Assembly: GCA_002383285.1 (NCBI GenBank)
Contig: DFXU01000072.1
Coordinates: 1 to 13,114, forward strand
Reading direction: 5' to 3'
DNA length: 13,114 nt
Source of the DNA: Caryophanales bacterium UBA4100
Lineage (GTDB): Bacteria > Bacillota > Bacilli > Paenibacillales > UBA4045
Position numbers and translations under genes: made by a program. Of the stretch, positions 1 through 6,995 are shown in pieces. How positions within the stretch are numbered: the stretch's first letter is position 1; every line of letters begins with the position of its first letter. Under the pieces are notes generated by a model, which had not been told where the DNA came from, did no database searches, and saw only the letters and a list, made by a program, of their open reading frames with translations.

Positions 1-1
1 G

Positions 2-106
2 CGACGCCAAGCTTGGGTTGAGCGACCGCTTCGATATACACGCGGAGTGTTAGCCAAGTATGCGAAGCAGGTTTCCTCTGCATCGTTCGGTGCAGTAACA
101 GACTAA
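2..106 (+). CDS. 3' end of an upstream gene, product unknown (partial)
   Basis: This is a partial reading frame entering from the left edge, open for 34 codons to a TAA at 104-106. A plus-strand terminator begins 20 bp later, so some gene on this strand does end here. The frame is uncertain. A second plus-strand frame, open from 3 to a TAG at 51-53 and ending DRFDIHAEC, is an equally natural C-terminus. A small hairpin at 78-95 (7-bp stem, 4-base loop) would be coding in the first frame and 3' untranslated in the second. I recognise no family in either peptide. Confidence 0.35.
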   Translation, partial: RRQAWVERPLRYTRGVLAKYAKQVSSASFGAVTD

Positions 107-125
107 TTATTGATCCTATCTTATA

Positions 126-167
126 GAGACGTGAGCTGCGAATAATGCAGTTTGCGCCTCTTTTTTT
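126..167 (+). terminator. Rho-independent terminator of the upstream gene
   Basis: Stem arms 126-139 and 147-160 can form 14 positions of pairing, with three G-U wobbles and one mismatch, around a 7-base loop. Seven T residues follow at 161-167. There is no matching T-run on the other strand, so it ends plus-strand transcription from the left edge. It may also insulate the minus-strand regulator gene, whose stop is about 10 bp further right. Confidence 0.8.
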
Positions 168-175
168 ATTATGCA

Positions 176-1843
176 TTAGCTTTTAGAAATTGGGGGGAAC
201 CAGATGCTTCTTAAATCGATCCAGCCTTGAGCATTCATCGTTACACCTCTAATGGTTGGAAGGAATGCGGTGTGGATCGGTTTCTCGTCTAGAATGAATA
301 GCAGACGCTTACGAATAAGCTGATTCTCTATCTGCTGAAAAAGCTCGATTCTACTTGAGGGATCTGATTCATTGCAAATACGATGGAGAATAGCATGAAT
401 ATATGTTCTTGTGTGTGCTTCTACATGCTCAGACAAGGAGGAATACAGATCATAAAGTCTTAGCTGTTCATCCTGATCGCGAATAATTGAGAATAAGATC
501 AGATCAGATTCTAGTCGAACAGACCCTTTGAATTCCTCTGGTGAAGCTAACATAATACGACAATCATATCCGAATTTCTCCAGTGTACTAGCCAGGGCAT
601 TCGCATCCTGTTTATATTGCTCGATTGTAATTAGCTTTAGATTTCGTGTTTCCTGGCTTGGAGTATGCTTAATGCCCAATTCAGTCATATTATCCAAGCA
701 CTTAAATAAGTGAGTACGGGTTTCGCTATTCGTTAATGGCCCGGATTTCAGCGTGTTGCAAGTAACGAATTTACGAATTGTTATATTCGAATGGATTTGA
801 CTCCAAGCTTCTCCTTGATAGTTAGGTGAATTAGGGTTGTGAATGACCTGGAACGGATTGATACTAAAGCGGTGAGATTGCTTGTCTTCGAAAGGAACAT
901 AGAGGATTTCAACCCGATCTAGGTGTGGTCTGCCAGCGTAATAATCGCTGAAGACCTCCAAGATGCATGCACCTTCATTCATATCGACGATTTTGAAGGG
1001 ACCTGAACCAATAGGCACGGTTCCAAATTTATCCTCCCCGCTGTCAGCTAATCGATTGGGAACTATTGCTGCTCGATTCGTACATAATAGCGAGAGGAAT
1101 AGCTCGTTCTGTTCCTGTAATTCGATATGCACTGTCAGCGGGTCGGTTGCATGGACTGTGCGAATTCCATCAAATATGGAGCGATATAGCATCCTGTGAG
1201 AGGATTGGAGTAACCGCTCAATTGTAAAGACGACATCCTCGGCTTCTAACGGCTTGCCATTATGAAAGGTAATTCCCTTCCGCAAGAAGAAGGTCCAGCG
1301 TTTCCGACTATGATCAACCTCCCATGCATGAGCAATGTTGGGTATCACGTCAGAAGAAGCCGAGGACCTCCTCACTAAGCCATCGTATACATGACTTGAT
1401 ATGAAGGACTCAGCGAGTAAATTTGTATAGATTGGATCTATAGTGAGAATTTTCTGACCTATTGGAAGGCGCAACGTATCGATCAGCTTGTGATCCACGA
1501 TTTCTGAGCTATGTCCGAAATAAGTAAGTAACCATTGCTGTAGTCTTTCATCGAATGCAGGCGAGTGTGAGAACAGTCGGACTTGCTCAATGACCTGGTG
1601 AATTTCCTTCTGTGTGACGGATTTCATTATGAGCTTTAGCGCGATGTCTTCAGGATTTGCCTGGAAGCTTAGATGAGATCGACGACCTCGGCCATGAGCT
1701 GGTGTCCAGATGATCCAACCCTGATCTCGCATTCGATTGAGCACAAACAGCATATTGCGATGAGTACATGCAAGAGATTCTGCTAATTCGTCAAGCGTAA
1801 TCAGTGTTTCCCCGCCCTCACCGAAGCAGGAATGGAGCTGCAA
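176..1843 (-). CDS. SgrR-type transcriptional regulator with solute-binding domain
   Basis: Predicted cytosolic regulator joining an N-terminal SgrR_N-like winged helix (about residues 1-100, including LDELAESLACTHRN and GRGRRSHL) to a family 5 extracellular solute-binding-protein domain (about 160 to the end). The second domain shows family hallmarks: an SSHVYDGLVR-like segment, W.FFLRKGITFHNGKPLEAEDVVFT split over the usual strand-helix region, and GSGPFKI. There is no signal peptide, as expected of a regulator that uses the fold to sense a small molecule. E. coli SgrR responds to sugar-phosphate stress; the ligand here is unknown. The listed start is TTG at 1841-1843, the first conventional codon in frame. 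It has no ribosome binding site, whereas GGAGGTGA at 1871-1878 sits 9 nt before an in-frame ATC at 1862-1864. Starting there adds KLYKQY ahead of LQLH, matching the usual N-terminal helix, so the true protein may be 562 residues. It is divergent from the membrane protein gene at 1976. Confidence 0.85.
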   Translation of the reverse strand: MQLHSCFGEGGETLITLDELAESLACTHRNMLFVLNRMRDQGWIIWTPAHGRGRRSHLSFQANPEDIALKLIMKSVTQKEIHQVIEQVRLFSHSPAFDERLQQWLLTYFGHSSEIVDHKLIDTLRLPIGQKILTIDPIYTNLLAESFISSHVYDGLVRRSSASSDVIPNIAHAWEVDHSRKRWTFFLRKGITFHNGKPLEAEDVVFTIERLLQSSHRMLYRSIFDGIRTVHATDPLTVHIELQEQNELFLSLLCTNRAAIVPNRLADSGEDKFGTVPIGSGPFKIVDMNEGACILEVFSDYYAGRPHLDRVEILYVPFEDKQSHRFSINPFQVIHNPNSPNYQGEAWSQIHSNITIRKFVTCNTLKSGPLTNSETRTHLFKCLDNMTELGIKHTPSQETRNLKLITIEQYKQDANALASTLEKFGYDCRIMLASPEEFKGSVRLESDLILFSIIRDQDEQLRLYDLYSSLSEHVEAHTRTYIHAILHRICNESDPSSRIELFQQIENQLIRKRLLFILDEKPIHTAFLPTIRGVTMNAQGWIDLRSIWFPPISKS

Positions 1844-1870
1844 ATATTGCTTATATAATTTGATAAGGAT

Positions 1871-1878
1871 TCACCTCC
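1871..1878 (-). promoter_or_regulatory. Strong ribosome binding site lacking a standard start codon
   Basis: On the minus strand this reads GGAGGTGA, a near-perfect Shine-Dalgarno sequence. The next in-frame codons are ATC CTT ATC AAA TTA TAT AAG CAA TAT TTG, preceded by an in-frame TGA. The ATC at 1862-1864 is 9 nt from GGAGG, which is ideal; the TTG at 1841-1843 is about 30 nt away. The site therefore points to an AUC start for the SgrR-type regulator, or to a base change in the start codon. Confidence 0.65.
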
Positions 1879-1926
1879 AAAATAGGAAATTTATCAAGAT
1901 AATCTTTCTCTTTTACTTCCTATTTT
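1879..1926. promoter_or_regulatory. Perfect 10-bp inverted repeat, possible operator
   Basis: AAAATAGGAA at 1879-1888 and its exact reverse complement TTCCTATTTT at 1917-1926 flank a 28-bp AT-rich centre. The centre also contains TTATC-AA-GATAA at 1891-1902. The pair lies between the SgrR-type regulator and the divergent membrane protein gene, with one arm next to the regulator's ribosome binding site. It suits a dimeric or looping regulator controlling both genes. That the regulator binds here is inference from position. Confidence 0.5.
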
Positions 1927-1975
1927 ATCAGCTATACTAAGAATAGCAAAGAAAAGAAGAAAAGGTGGAGTGCTC

Positions 1976-3469
1976 ATGTTAGGTCTTGACGTTCTCAAGA
2001 AAAACGATCCAAAGCAAGTGCTTGTGGCTGCATTTCTTCTGGCTTGTGTACATAATTATTTGTTCTTTGGAAATATGCCTGGAATATCATATCCGATGTT
2101 TATCATTGTTTTTTATGTGTACATTATTACCTTCTTGAGGGAGCAGCTGCAATTCCATACAGCTCCTAGCTGGTCTTTGTTCATCGTTATTATTACACTG
2201 TCTACGACCTATGTATTATTTAACAATCCGATCTTATATGCACTAAATTTTCTTCTGATACCCATACTTATCTTTATACACATCACATTCATCGACAATA
2301 AGCAGAAGCGGGAATGGTCGAGCATCCGATTGATAATTGATACATTGGATCATCTCATTCCTCAGAGCTTAAGACACATACCAACGGTCTTTAGAATGTC
2401 AAGAATGGTAACGGGTAACAGCATGAAGGATACACATAAATCCGTCATAGCTAAGGTACTGATAGGGTTAGCTATCTCGGTCCCTTTGCTGATCATCGTA
2501 ATTTCCTTATTGGCGTCCGCGGATCGTGTATTCGGGCATTTTCTTACCGAACTACCACATTGGCTGAATGAAATCTCAATTGGTGAAGGGATCGCTAGGC
2601 TGACATGGGTATTCGTCCTCTTCCTACTCCTATTCGGCTATCTGTGGGGGTTTATTGACACGTACTCTTACCGTTTTAGTGAAGGGATGCCCGTTGAACA
2701 TCGAATGGAGAAGGCCAAATTCACATTAGACCCTATCATTGTTACAACAGTTCTTATATGTATGAACATGGTTTACGTACTGTTCGTGATTGTACAATTT
2801 TCCTATTTGTTCGGAGCATGGGATGGGATACTTCCAGAGGGAACGACCTTCGCGGAGCATGCTAGAAGTGGTTTTAATGAACTGATTTTCGTATCGATAA
2901 TTAATTTCATTGTACTAATTGGAGTCTTGAATTTTGCAGGGAGAGGTAACAGCTTTTTACATAAATTTATAGATATCATGCTGACACTACTCGTGGGATG
3001 CTCAAGCATGATGCTCTACTCTGCCTTTATTCGATTGCATCTGTATGAGGAAGCCTATGGGTATACGTACATTCGATTTCTTGCTCATGGTTTTATGATC
3101 TATCTTGCGATTATGCTGGTTGTGGCAGGGTTAAGAATTTGGATAAAGCAGATTTCACTCGCTCGCATGTTCATTGCAATTAGCTTAATCTCATATGTAG
3201 CTATTAATTACATCGGAATGGATCGGATGATCGCCGAGAAGAACATAGAGCGATATGTGCAGGAAGGGAAGATCGATGAGTATTACTTGATGGAATTATC
3301 TACCGATGCCATTCCGCTCATTATAACTTTCAGCAACCAAGAGAGTGGAATAATGGAGGAATTATTACAGCAGGAATATTCTCGATTGACTCAGTCAGAT
3401 CGCAATTGGCCATCGTTTAATTACTCTCGCTACCGTGCGGAGAGAGAGCTCGGAAGATACTTCGAGTGA
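1976..3469 (+). CDS. DUF4153/DUF4173-type multi-pass membrane protein
   Basis: A 497-residue integral membrane protein of unknown function. I count about eleven hydrophobic segments, roughly at residues 14-30, 36-54, 63-80, 84-104, 157-182, 208-230, 253-280, 303-325, 334-356, 368-390 and 393-414, with polar loops near 105-150 and 230-250. Two stretches fit the family: the N-terminal block with GISYPMF followed by a hydrophobic run, and the post-membrane segment MIAEKNIERY then GKIDEYYLMELSTDAIP. A soluble C-terminal tail of about 80 residues follows the last helix. ATG 1976 is chosen because AAGGTGGAG at 1962-1970 ends 5 nt before it; a GTG at 1970 overlaps that site and is unlikely. A TATACT at 1933-1938 could be the -10 box, though no good -35 is visible. 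The biochemical role of the family is unknown to me. Confidence 0.8.
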   Translation: MLGLDVLKKNDPKQVLVAAFLLACVHNYLFFGNMPGISYPMFIIVFYVYIITFLREQLQFHTAPSWSLFIVIITLSTTYVLFNNPILYALNFLLIPILIFIHITFIDNKQKREWSSIRLIIDTLDHLIPQSLRHIPTVFRMSRMVTGNSMKDTHKSVIAKVLIGLAISVPLLIIVISLLASADRVFGHFLTELPHWLNEISIGEGIARLTWVFVLFLLLFGYLWGFIDTYSYRFSEGMPVEHRMEKAKFTLDPIIVTTVLICMNMVYVLFVIVQFSYLFGAWDGILPEGTTFAEHARSGFNELIFVSIINFIVLIGVLNFAGRGNSFLHKFIDIMLTLLVGCSSMMLYSAFIRLHLYEEAYGYTYIRFLAHGFMIYLAIMLVVAGLRIWIKQISLARMFIAISLISYVAINYIGMDRMIAEKNIERYVQEGKIDEYYLMELSTDAIPLIITFSNQESGIMEELLQQEYSRLTQSDRNWPSFNYSRYRAERELGRYFE

Positions 3470-3487
3470 ATAAGCTGGCTTGAGACG

Positions 3488-3955
3488 TTATAGACGATCC
3501 ACATCATCGAGAAGCTTCTGAACGGAGTCTTGATCGAAGGCTCCCTTCTCTTTGAATGCTTTGATACGCTGAGCCATCTCTCGAGCAATAGCTTCCATCT
3601 CTTCAAATTCGTTCTTCGAAGAGGGGTCGAACCAGATATACCCTTCATTAGGACCACCACGGAGAAAGGAATGATGCCAATGCTCCGGATACGCGTATGG
3701 TTCATCATTGAATAGAAGACCGAGCACATCATCGTTCTCGATGGGAAGAAATTGATGGAATAGCTCCTTCTCACCGCTGCCTTTAACGTCTATATGAATA
3801 TATACATAGTGAATATAGTGCTCACCTGTTTCAGCGTCCTTCACGATATGGTAGCTTTCCAGATCTGTTTCTAATAGTGGTTTAATAATTTCTATTCGGC
3901 TTTCTAATAAATCCTGATGGACCAGCTTCATGGAACGGAACGATAGTTCATTCAT
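3488..3955 (-). CDS. Conserved-looking hypothetical protein, 155 aa
   Basis: Small soluble protein that I cannot assign to a named family. It has no signal peptide or membrane segment. The centre (about 35-115) is rich in aromatic residues and histidine, including GEHYIHYVYIHIDV, YAYPEHWHHSFL and EGYIWFDP. The C-terminal 35 residues are charged and probably helical. The ATG at 3953-3955 is firmly placed: AAGGAG at 3965-3970 is 9 nt upstream, and a TTGACA/TATACT promoter precedes it. It converges with the membrane protein gene, whose stop is 18 bp away with no visible terminator between them. It diverges from the alcohol dehydrogenase gene, with which it shares overlapping promoters. Confidence 0.75.
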   Translation of the reverse strand: MNELSFRSMKLVHQDLLESRIEIIKPLLETDLESYHIVKDAETGEHYIHYVYIHIDVKGSGEKELFHQFLPIENDDVLGLLFNDEPYAYPEHWHHSFLRGGPNEGYIWFDPSSKNEFEEMEAIAREMAQRIKAFKEKGAFDQDSVQKLLDDVDRL

Positions 3956-3988
3956 TGTAGAGGTCTCCTTATTAATTTGTTGTTATTT

Positions 3989-4018
3989 AGTATAGGGGAT
4001 TTGAAAAATCAATGTCAA
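3989..4018 (-). promoter_or_regulatory. Sigma-A-like promoter of the 155-aa protein gene
   Basis: Read on the minus strand, TTGACA (4013-4018, perfect consensus) and TATACT (3989-3994, five of six) are separated by 18 bp. The box lies about 35 bp before the ATG at 3955. The promoter physically overlaps the opposite-facing alcohol dehydrogenase promoter. Confidence 0.75.
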
Positions 4019-4030
4019 CAGAGTTATAAT
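4001..4030 (+). promoter_or_regulatory. Sigma-A-like promoter of the alcohol dehydrogenase gene
   Basis: TTGAAA (4001-4006, five of six) and TATAAT (4025-4030, perfect) are separated by 18 bp. Transcription would start near 4037, leaving a leader of about 35 nt before the TTG start at 4072. Its -35 box lies in the spacer of the opposite promoter and the reverse is also true. Confidence 0.75.
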
Positions 4031-4071
4031 TATAGTTGGGCTTGAATAATAATTGTAGGAGCGTGCAGACA

Positions 4072-5238
4072 TTGAATAATTTCGTATTTCAGAATGGTAC
4101 TGCGATTATTTTTGGCAAAGATACTCATCTTCAGGTTGGGGTAGAAACTGCAAAGTTTAGTAAACGCGTGTTAATTCACTACGGTGGTGGAAGCATTAAG
4201 CAAACAGGCCTCTACGACAGTGTCGTAAAATCACTAACAGAAGCCGGTGTGAGCTTTGTAGAATTAAGCGGGGTTCTTCCTAATCCAAGATTAAGCCTTG
4301 TGGAAGAGGGCATCCGACTATGTCGCGAGCATGATATAGATTTCATATTAGCAGTCGGTGGTGGTAGTGTTATTGACTCTGCGAAGGCTATAGCAGTTGG
4401 TGTGTTATATGAAGGCAATGTATGGGATTTCTACTCTGCGAAGGCAAGAGCCCAAGCTGCACTTCCGATTGGTGTGGTATTAACGATTGCTGCAGCAGGC
4501 AGTGAAGCTAGCGATAGCTCAGTCATTACGAATGAGGATGGCTGGCATAAGCGAGGTATGGGAGCTGACTGTATTCGCCCGACATTCTCAATCCTTAATC
4601 CCGAGCTGACAAATTCACTTACTCCCTTCCAGACGATGGTGGGCATAGCTGATATTATGTCTCACGTTATGGAGAGATACTTCACTTCCAACCGTAACAA
4701 TGATCTTACAGATAGACTATGTGAAGCAACGTTAAAGACGGCAATTAATAATGCAAGGATCATATGGCGTGAGCCGAGTCAATATGAAGCGCGTGCTGAG
4801 ATAATGTGGGCAGGCACGATTGCGCACAACAACTTATTAGGTACAGGACGAATAGGTGATTGGGCTTCACATAATATTGAACACGAGCTAAGCGGCATAT
4901 ATGATGTACCTCATGGAGCGGGCCTAGCTGTTGTATTCCCGGCTTGGATGAAGTATGTGTATCGTGAGAATGTGGAACGGTTTGTCCAGTTTGCCGTAAG
5001 AGTTTGGGACGTGGATCTAGGCTTTGAATCGCCTGAGGCCATCGCACTCGAAGGAATTCGTCGTTTAGAATCCTTTTTCAGCGAGATGGGACTTCCAGTT
5101 CGATTAGATCAATTAGGAGTGCCAAGCGATGAGCATTTCAGCGAGATGGCTGATAAAGCTGTAGCTTATGGTCCACTCGGAAACTTCAAGAAAATTCACA
5201 AAGAGGATGTTTTACATATTCTTAAGCTAGCTCAATAA
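4072..5238 (+). CDS. Iron-containing alcohol dehydrogenase, YqhD/YugJ (butanol dehydrogenase) type
   Basis: Predicted cytosolic NAD(P)H-dependent aldehyde reductase/alcohol dehydrogenase of the group III metal-dependent family, 388 residues, the usual family length. The N-terminal nucleotide-binding domain shows YGGGSIKQTGLYD (about 37-49) and the signature GGGSVIDSAKA (96-106). The C-terminal helical domain supplies the metal ligands: D194 and H198 in DIMSH, H267 in WASHNIEH and H281 in VPHGAGL. From memory these match the zinc-ligand positions of E. coli YqhD, which supports the TTG start at 4072. TAGGAG at 4056-4061 lies 10 nt before it; an upstream in-frame TTG at 4036 falls at the expected transcription start. 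It probably reduces short-chain aldehydes, but the natural substrate and the NADH/NADPH preference cannot be read here. It has its own promoter and terminator, so it is not part of the mannitol operon. Confidence 0.92.
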   Translation: MNNFVFQNGTAIIFGKDTHLQVGVETAKFSKRVLIHYGGGSIKQTGLYDSVVKSLTEAGVSFVELSGVLPNPRLSLVEEGIRLCREHDIDFILAVGGGSVIDSAKAIAVGVLYEGNVWDFYSAKARAQAALPIGVVLTIAAAGSEASDSSVITNEDGWHKRGMGADCIRPTFSILNPELTNSLTPFQTMVGIADIMSHVMERYFTSNRNNDLTDRLCEATLKTAINNARIIWREPSQYEARAEIMWAGTIAHNNLLGTGRIGDWASHNIEHELSGIYDVPHGAGLAVVFPAWMKYVYRENVERFVQFAVRVWDVDLGFESPEAIALEGIRRLESFFSEMGLPVRLDQLGVPSDEHFSEMADKAVAYGPLGNFKKIHKEDVLHILKLAQ

Positions 5239-5259
5239 GAACATGTGAACACGATATTC

Positions 5260-5296
5260 AAGGGTCTGGCAGGTCACTGCTTGACCCTTTTTTTTT
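5260..5296 (+). terminator. Rho-independent terminator of the alcohol dehydrogenase gene
   Basis: AAGGGTC (5260-5266) pairs with GACCCTT (5283-5289), and an inner GCAG/CTGC pair extends the stem. A run of nine T residues begins inside the right arm and ends at 5296. It lies about 20 bp after the stop codon and separates this gene from the mannitol operon. Confidence 0.9.
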
Positions 5297-5324
5297 ATGA
5301 GCGCTTATCATATTTCCAAAGAAA

Positions 5325-5346
5325 GTGTCAACAGTATAGATGACAA
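5325..5346 (+). promoter_or_regulatory. Candidate MtlR operator upstream of mtlA
   Basis: GTGTCA at 5325-5330 and TGACAA at 5341-5346 form an imperfect inverted repeat around 10 AT-rich bases. TTGTCA-like arms are typical of MtlR operators in bacilli. The right arm ends about 18 bp before the proposed -35 box, as expected for an activator site. The spacing between the arms differs slightly from the Geobacillus-type consensus as I remember it, so the exact boundaries are uncertain. Confidence 0.55.
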
Positions 5347-5364
5347 TAGTTCAATTTCAATTCC

Positions 5365-5393
5365 TTGCCCATGTAAGCGTTTTAACTTAGGAT
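5365..5393 (+). promoter_or_regulatory. Probable mtl operon promoter (activator dependent)
   Basis: TTGCCC (5365-5370) and TAGGAT (5388-5393) are separated by 17 bp, each matching four of six consensus positions. A weak core suits a promoter that needs an activator, and the likely MtlR operator lies just upstream. A cre-like site fills the spacer. The leader from about 5400 to the mtlA start is roughly 75 nt. An alternative -10, TATAGA at 5397-5402, has no fitting -35 box. Confidence 0.5.
5372..5385 (+). promoter_or_regulatory. cre-like catabolite repression (CcpA) site
   Basis: TGTAAGCGTTTTAA fits the classic cre pattern TGWAANCGNTNWCA at every fixed position but one (A instead of C near the end). 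Lying between the proposed -35 and -10 boxes, a bound CcpA-HPr(Ser-P) complex would block RNA polymerase directly. This predicts glucose repression of the mannitol operon. Confidence 0.65.
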
Positions 5394-5476
5394 GAATATA
5401 GAACCTAACGTGACTAGCAGAGTGAGGATCTCCTAAGAATATGTCATGTATTGGGTAATGAGAAGGAGGCATATAA

Positions 5477-6913
5477 ATGAATACTGCAGTTCAAAGGGAA
5501 TCGAAGGTAAATGTAAAAGTTTCAGTTCAACGATTTGGTCGCTTTCTAAGTGGCATGGTTATGCCAAATCTAGGCGCTTTTATTGCTTGGGGGCTCATTA
5601 CAGCTCTGTTCATACCTACAGGGTGGTTGCCTAATGAGGATCTGGCTAAGCTTGTCGGTCCGATGATTACTTTTTTACTGCCACTGTTGATCGGTTATAC
5701 TGGTGGTAATATGATTTATGGTACAAGAGGTGCTGTAATTGGTGTTATCGGAACAATGGGAGTTATTGTGGGTACGGATATCCCAATGTTCCTAGGAGCT
5801 ATGATTGTTGGTCCAGCATCTGCATGGGTTATTAAATGGGTTGATTCTCTCTTCGAGGGCAAGGTTAAGGCAGGGTTTGAAATGCTCGTTAATAATTTCT
5901 CAGCGGGTATTGTCGGTGGTGCTTTAGCCATATTCTCTTATAAAGCTATTGGTCCAATTGTAAGTGGATTCAGTGATTTACTGTCCAATGCAGTAGATTG
6001 GTTAGTTGATTATAATCTAATTCCACTAGCGAATATTCTAATCGAGCCTGGTAAGGTGCTGTTCTTGAACAACGCGATTAATCATGGCGTATTGGGACCA
6101 ATTGCTCTAGAGGAAGCATCTACAACAGGTAAGTCGTTATTGTTCATGCTTGAATCTAATCCAGGTCCTGGATTAGGAATATTGCTAGCATATTGGTTAT
6201 TCGGACGAGGATTGGTGAAGAATTCAGCTCCTGGAGCAATCATCATCCACTTCCTTGGTGGTATTCATGAAATTTACTTCCCGTATATTCTTATGAAGCC
6301 TCGATTGATTCTTGCAGCAATCGCTGGAGGTATCGCAGGTAGCTTGACATTCTCGCTACTCAATACCGGCCTTGTAGCTGCTCCATCTCCGGGAAGTATC
6401 TTTGCATATATGATTATGACCCCGAAAGGTGAGTACTTTTCTGTAATTGCGGGTATTATTATAGCAACAGCCGTTTCCTTCGTAGTAGCAGCACTATTAT
6501 TGAAAACTAGTAAGGATGTTGATTCTGAAGAAAGTCTTGAGCAAGCAACAGCTAAGATGAATGCAATGAAGAGTGAGGCTAAAGGTGTTAGTACTTCGAA
6601 TGCAACGATTTCGACAACAGCTGCAACAGCTGTAAAGCATGATGTGAAGAAGATTGTGTTTGCTTGTGATGCTGGAATGGGCTCAAGTGCAATGGGAGCT
6701 TCGATGTTTAGGAAAAAAGTGAAGCAAGCCGGTCTACCGATTACCGTCATCAATACGGCAATTAATGATCTTCCTGCTGATGCGGATATCGTCGTTACGC
6801 ATGCGTCCTTAACCGATCGCGCAAGAGCAAAGCTCCCGCAGGCAGAGCACATCTCGATTCATGATTTTATCCAAAGCCCAGAATACGACAAATTGATTCA
6901 ACGATTACAATAA
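5477..6913 (+). CDS. mtlA: Mannitol-specific PTS enzyme IICB
   Basis: Membrane permease that imports mannitol and phosphorylates it to mannitol-1-phosphate. At 478 residues it has the length of the Bacillus IIBC form, in which IIA is a separate protein (here MtlF). The IIC domain spans about residues 1-345, with several hydrophobic segments and the GIHE motif at 262-265 (FLGGIHEIYFPYILMKPR), the region that contacts mannitol in this family. An Ala/Thr/Ser-rich linker (about 355-388) joins it to IIB (about 390-478), whose FACDAGMGSSAMGAS loop contains the phosphorylated Cys397. The ATG at 5477 has AAGGAGG 7 nt upstream. It is the first gene of the operon, behind the MtlR operator, promoter and cre site, and is separated from mtlR by a hairpin that could lower downstream expression. 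Confidence 0.97.
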   Translation: MNTAVQRESKVNVKVSVQRFGRFLSGMVMPNLGAFIAWGLITALFIPTGWLPNEDLAKLVGPMITFLLPLLIGYTGGNMIYGTRGAVIGVIGTMGVIVGTDIPMFLGAMIVGPASAWVIKWVDSLFEGKVKAGFEMLVNNFSAGIVGGALAIFSYKAIGPIVSGFSDLLSNAVDWLVDYNLIPLANILIEPGKVLFLNNAINHGVLGPIALEEASTTGKSLLFMLESNPGPGLGILLAYWLFGRGLVKNSAPGAIIIHFLGGIHEIYFPYILMKPRLILAAIAGGIAGSLTFSLLNTGLVAAPSPGSIFAYMIMTPKGEYFSVIAGIIIATAVSFVVAALLLKTSKDVDSEESLEQATAKMNAMKSEAKGVSTSNATISTTAATAVKHDVKKIVFACDAGMGSSAMGASMFRKKVKQAGLPITVINTAINDLPADADIVVTHASLTDRARAKLPQAEHISIHDFIQSPEYDKLIQRLQ

Positions 6914-6926
6914 TTATATAGAATGA

Positions 6927-6957
6927 GTAACGCTGACGATGAGATCGTTGGCGTTAC
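6927..6957 (+). terminator. Hairpin between mtlA and mtlR (attenuator or RNA-processing element)
   Basis: Arms 6927-6940 and 6944-6957 pair over 14 positions (two G-U wobbles) around a GAG loop. Only a weak T-rich tail (TTCATT) follows, so it is probably a leaky terminator or an mRNA-stabilising 3' structure rather than a full stop. It begins 14 bp after the mtlA stop and could keep mtlA transcripts more abundant than the regulator and dehydrogenase transcripts. It contains an ATG at 6939 that should not be taken as the mtlR start. Confidence 0.6.
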
Positions 6958-6995
6958 TTCATTGCAATCTATATGAAATGAAGGATGATGTTGTT

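Noticed and set aside
3430..3774. 114-codon minus-strand frame overlapping the 155-aa gene
   Set aside because: It is another frame of the same strand as the better-supported 3488-3955 gene, which has a proper promoter and ribosome binding site.
4760..5047. 95-codon minus-strand frame inside the alcohol dehydrogenase gene
   Set aside because: Antisense shadow of a conserved catalytic region; no start signals.
5297..5311. Second cre site around ATGAGCGCTTATCAT
   Set aside because: The GCGC core is present, but the half-site spacing is wrong by one to two bases relative to the cre consensus, and it borders the upstream terminator.
5446..5634. 62-codon frame overlapping the mtlA start
   Set aside because: It overlaps mtlA out of frame, has no good ribosome binding site, and mtlA has an ideal one.
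6274..6852. 192-codon minus-strand open frame inside mtlA
   Set aside because: It lies wholly antisense to a well-supported gene, has no ribosome binding site and matches no family; it is a by-product of mtlA codon composition.
6939..6977. Longer mtlR start at ATG 6939
   Set aside because: That ATG is inside the hairpin with no ribosome binding site, and the extra residues do not resemble MtlR N-termini.
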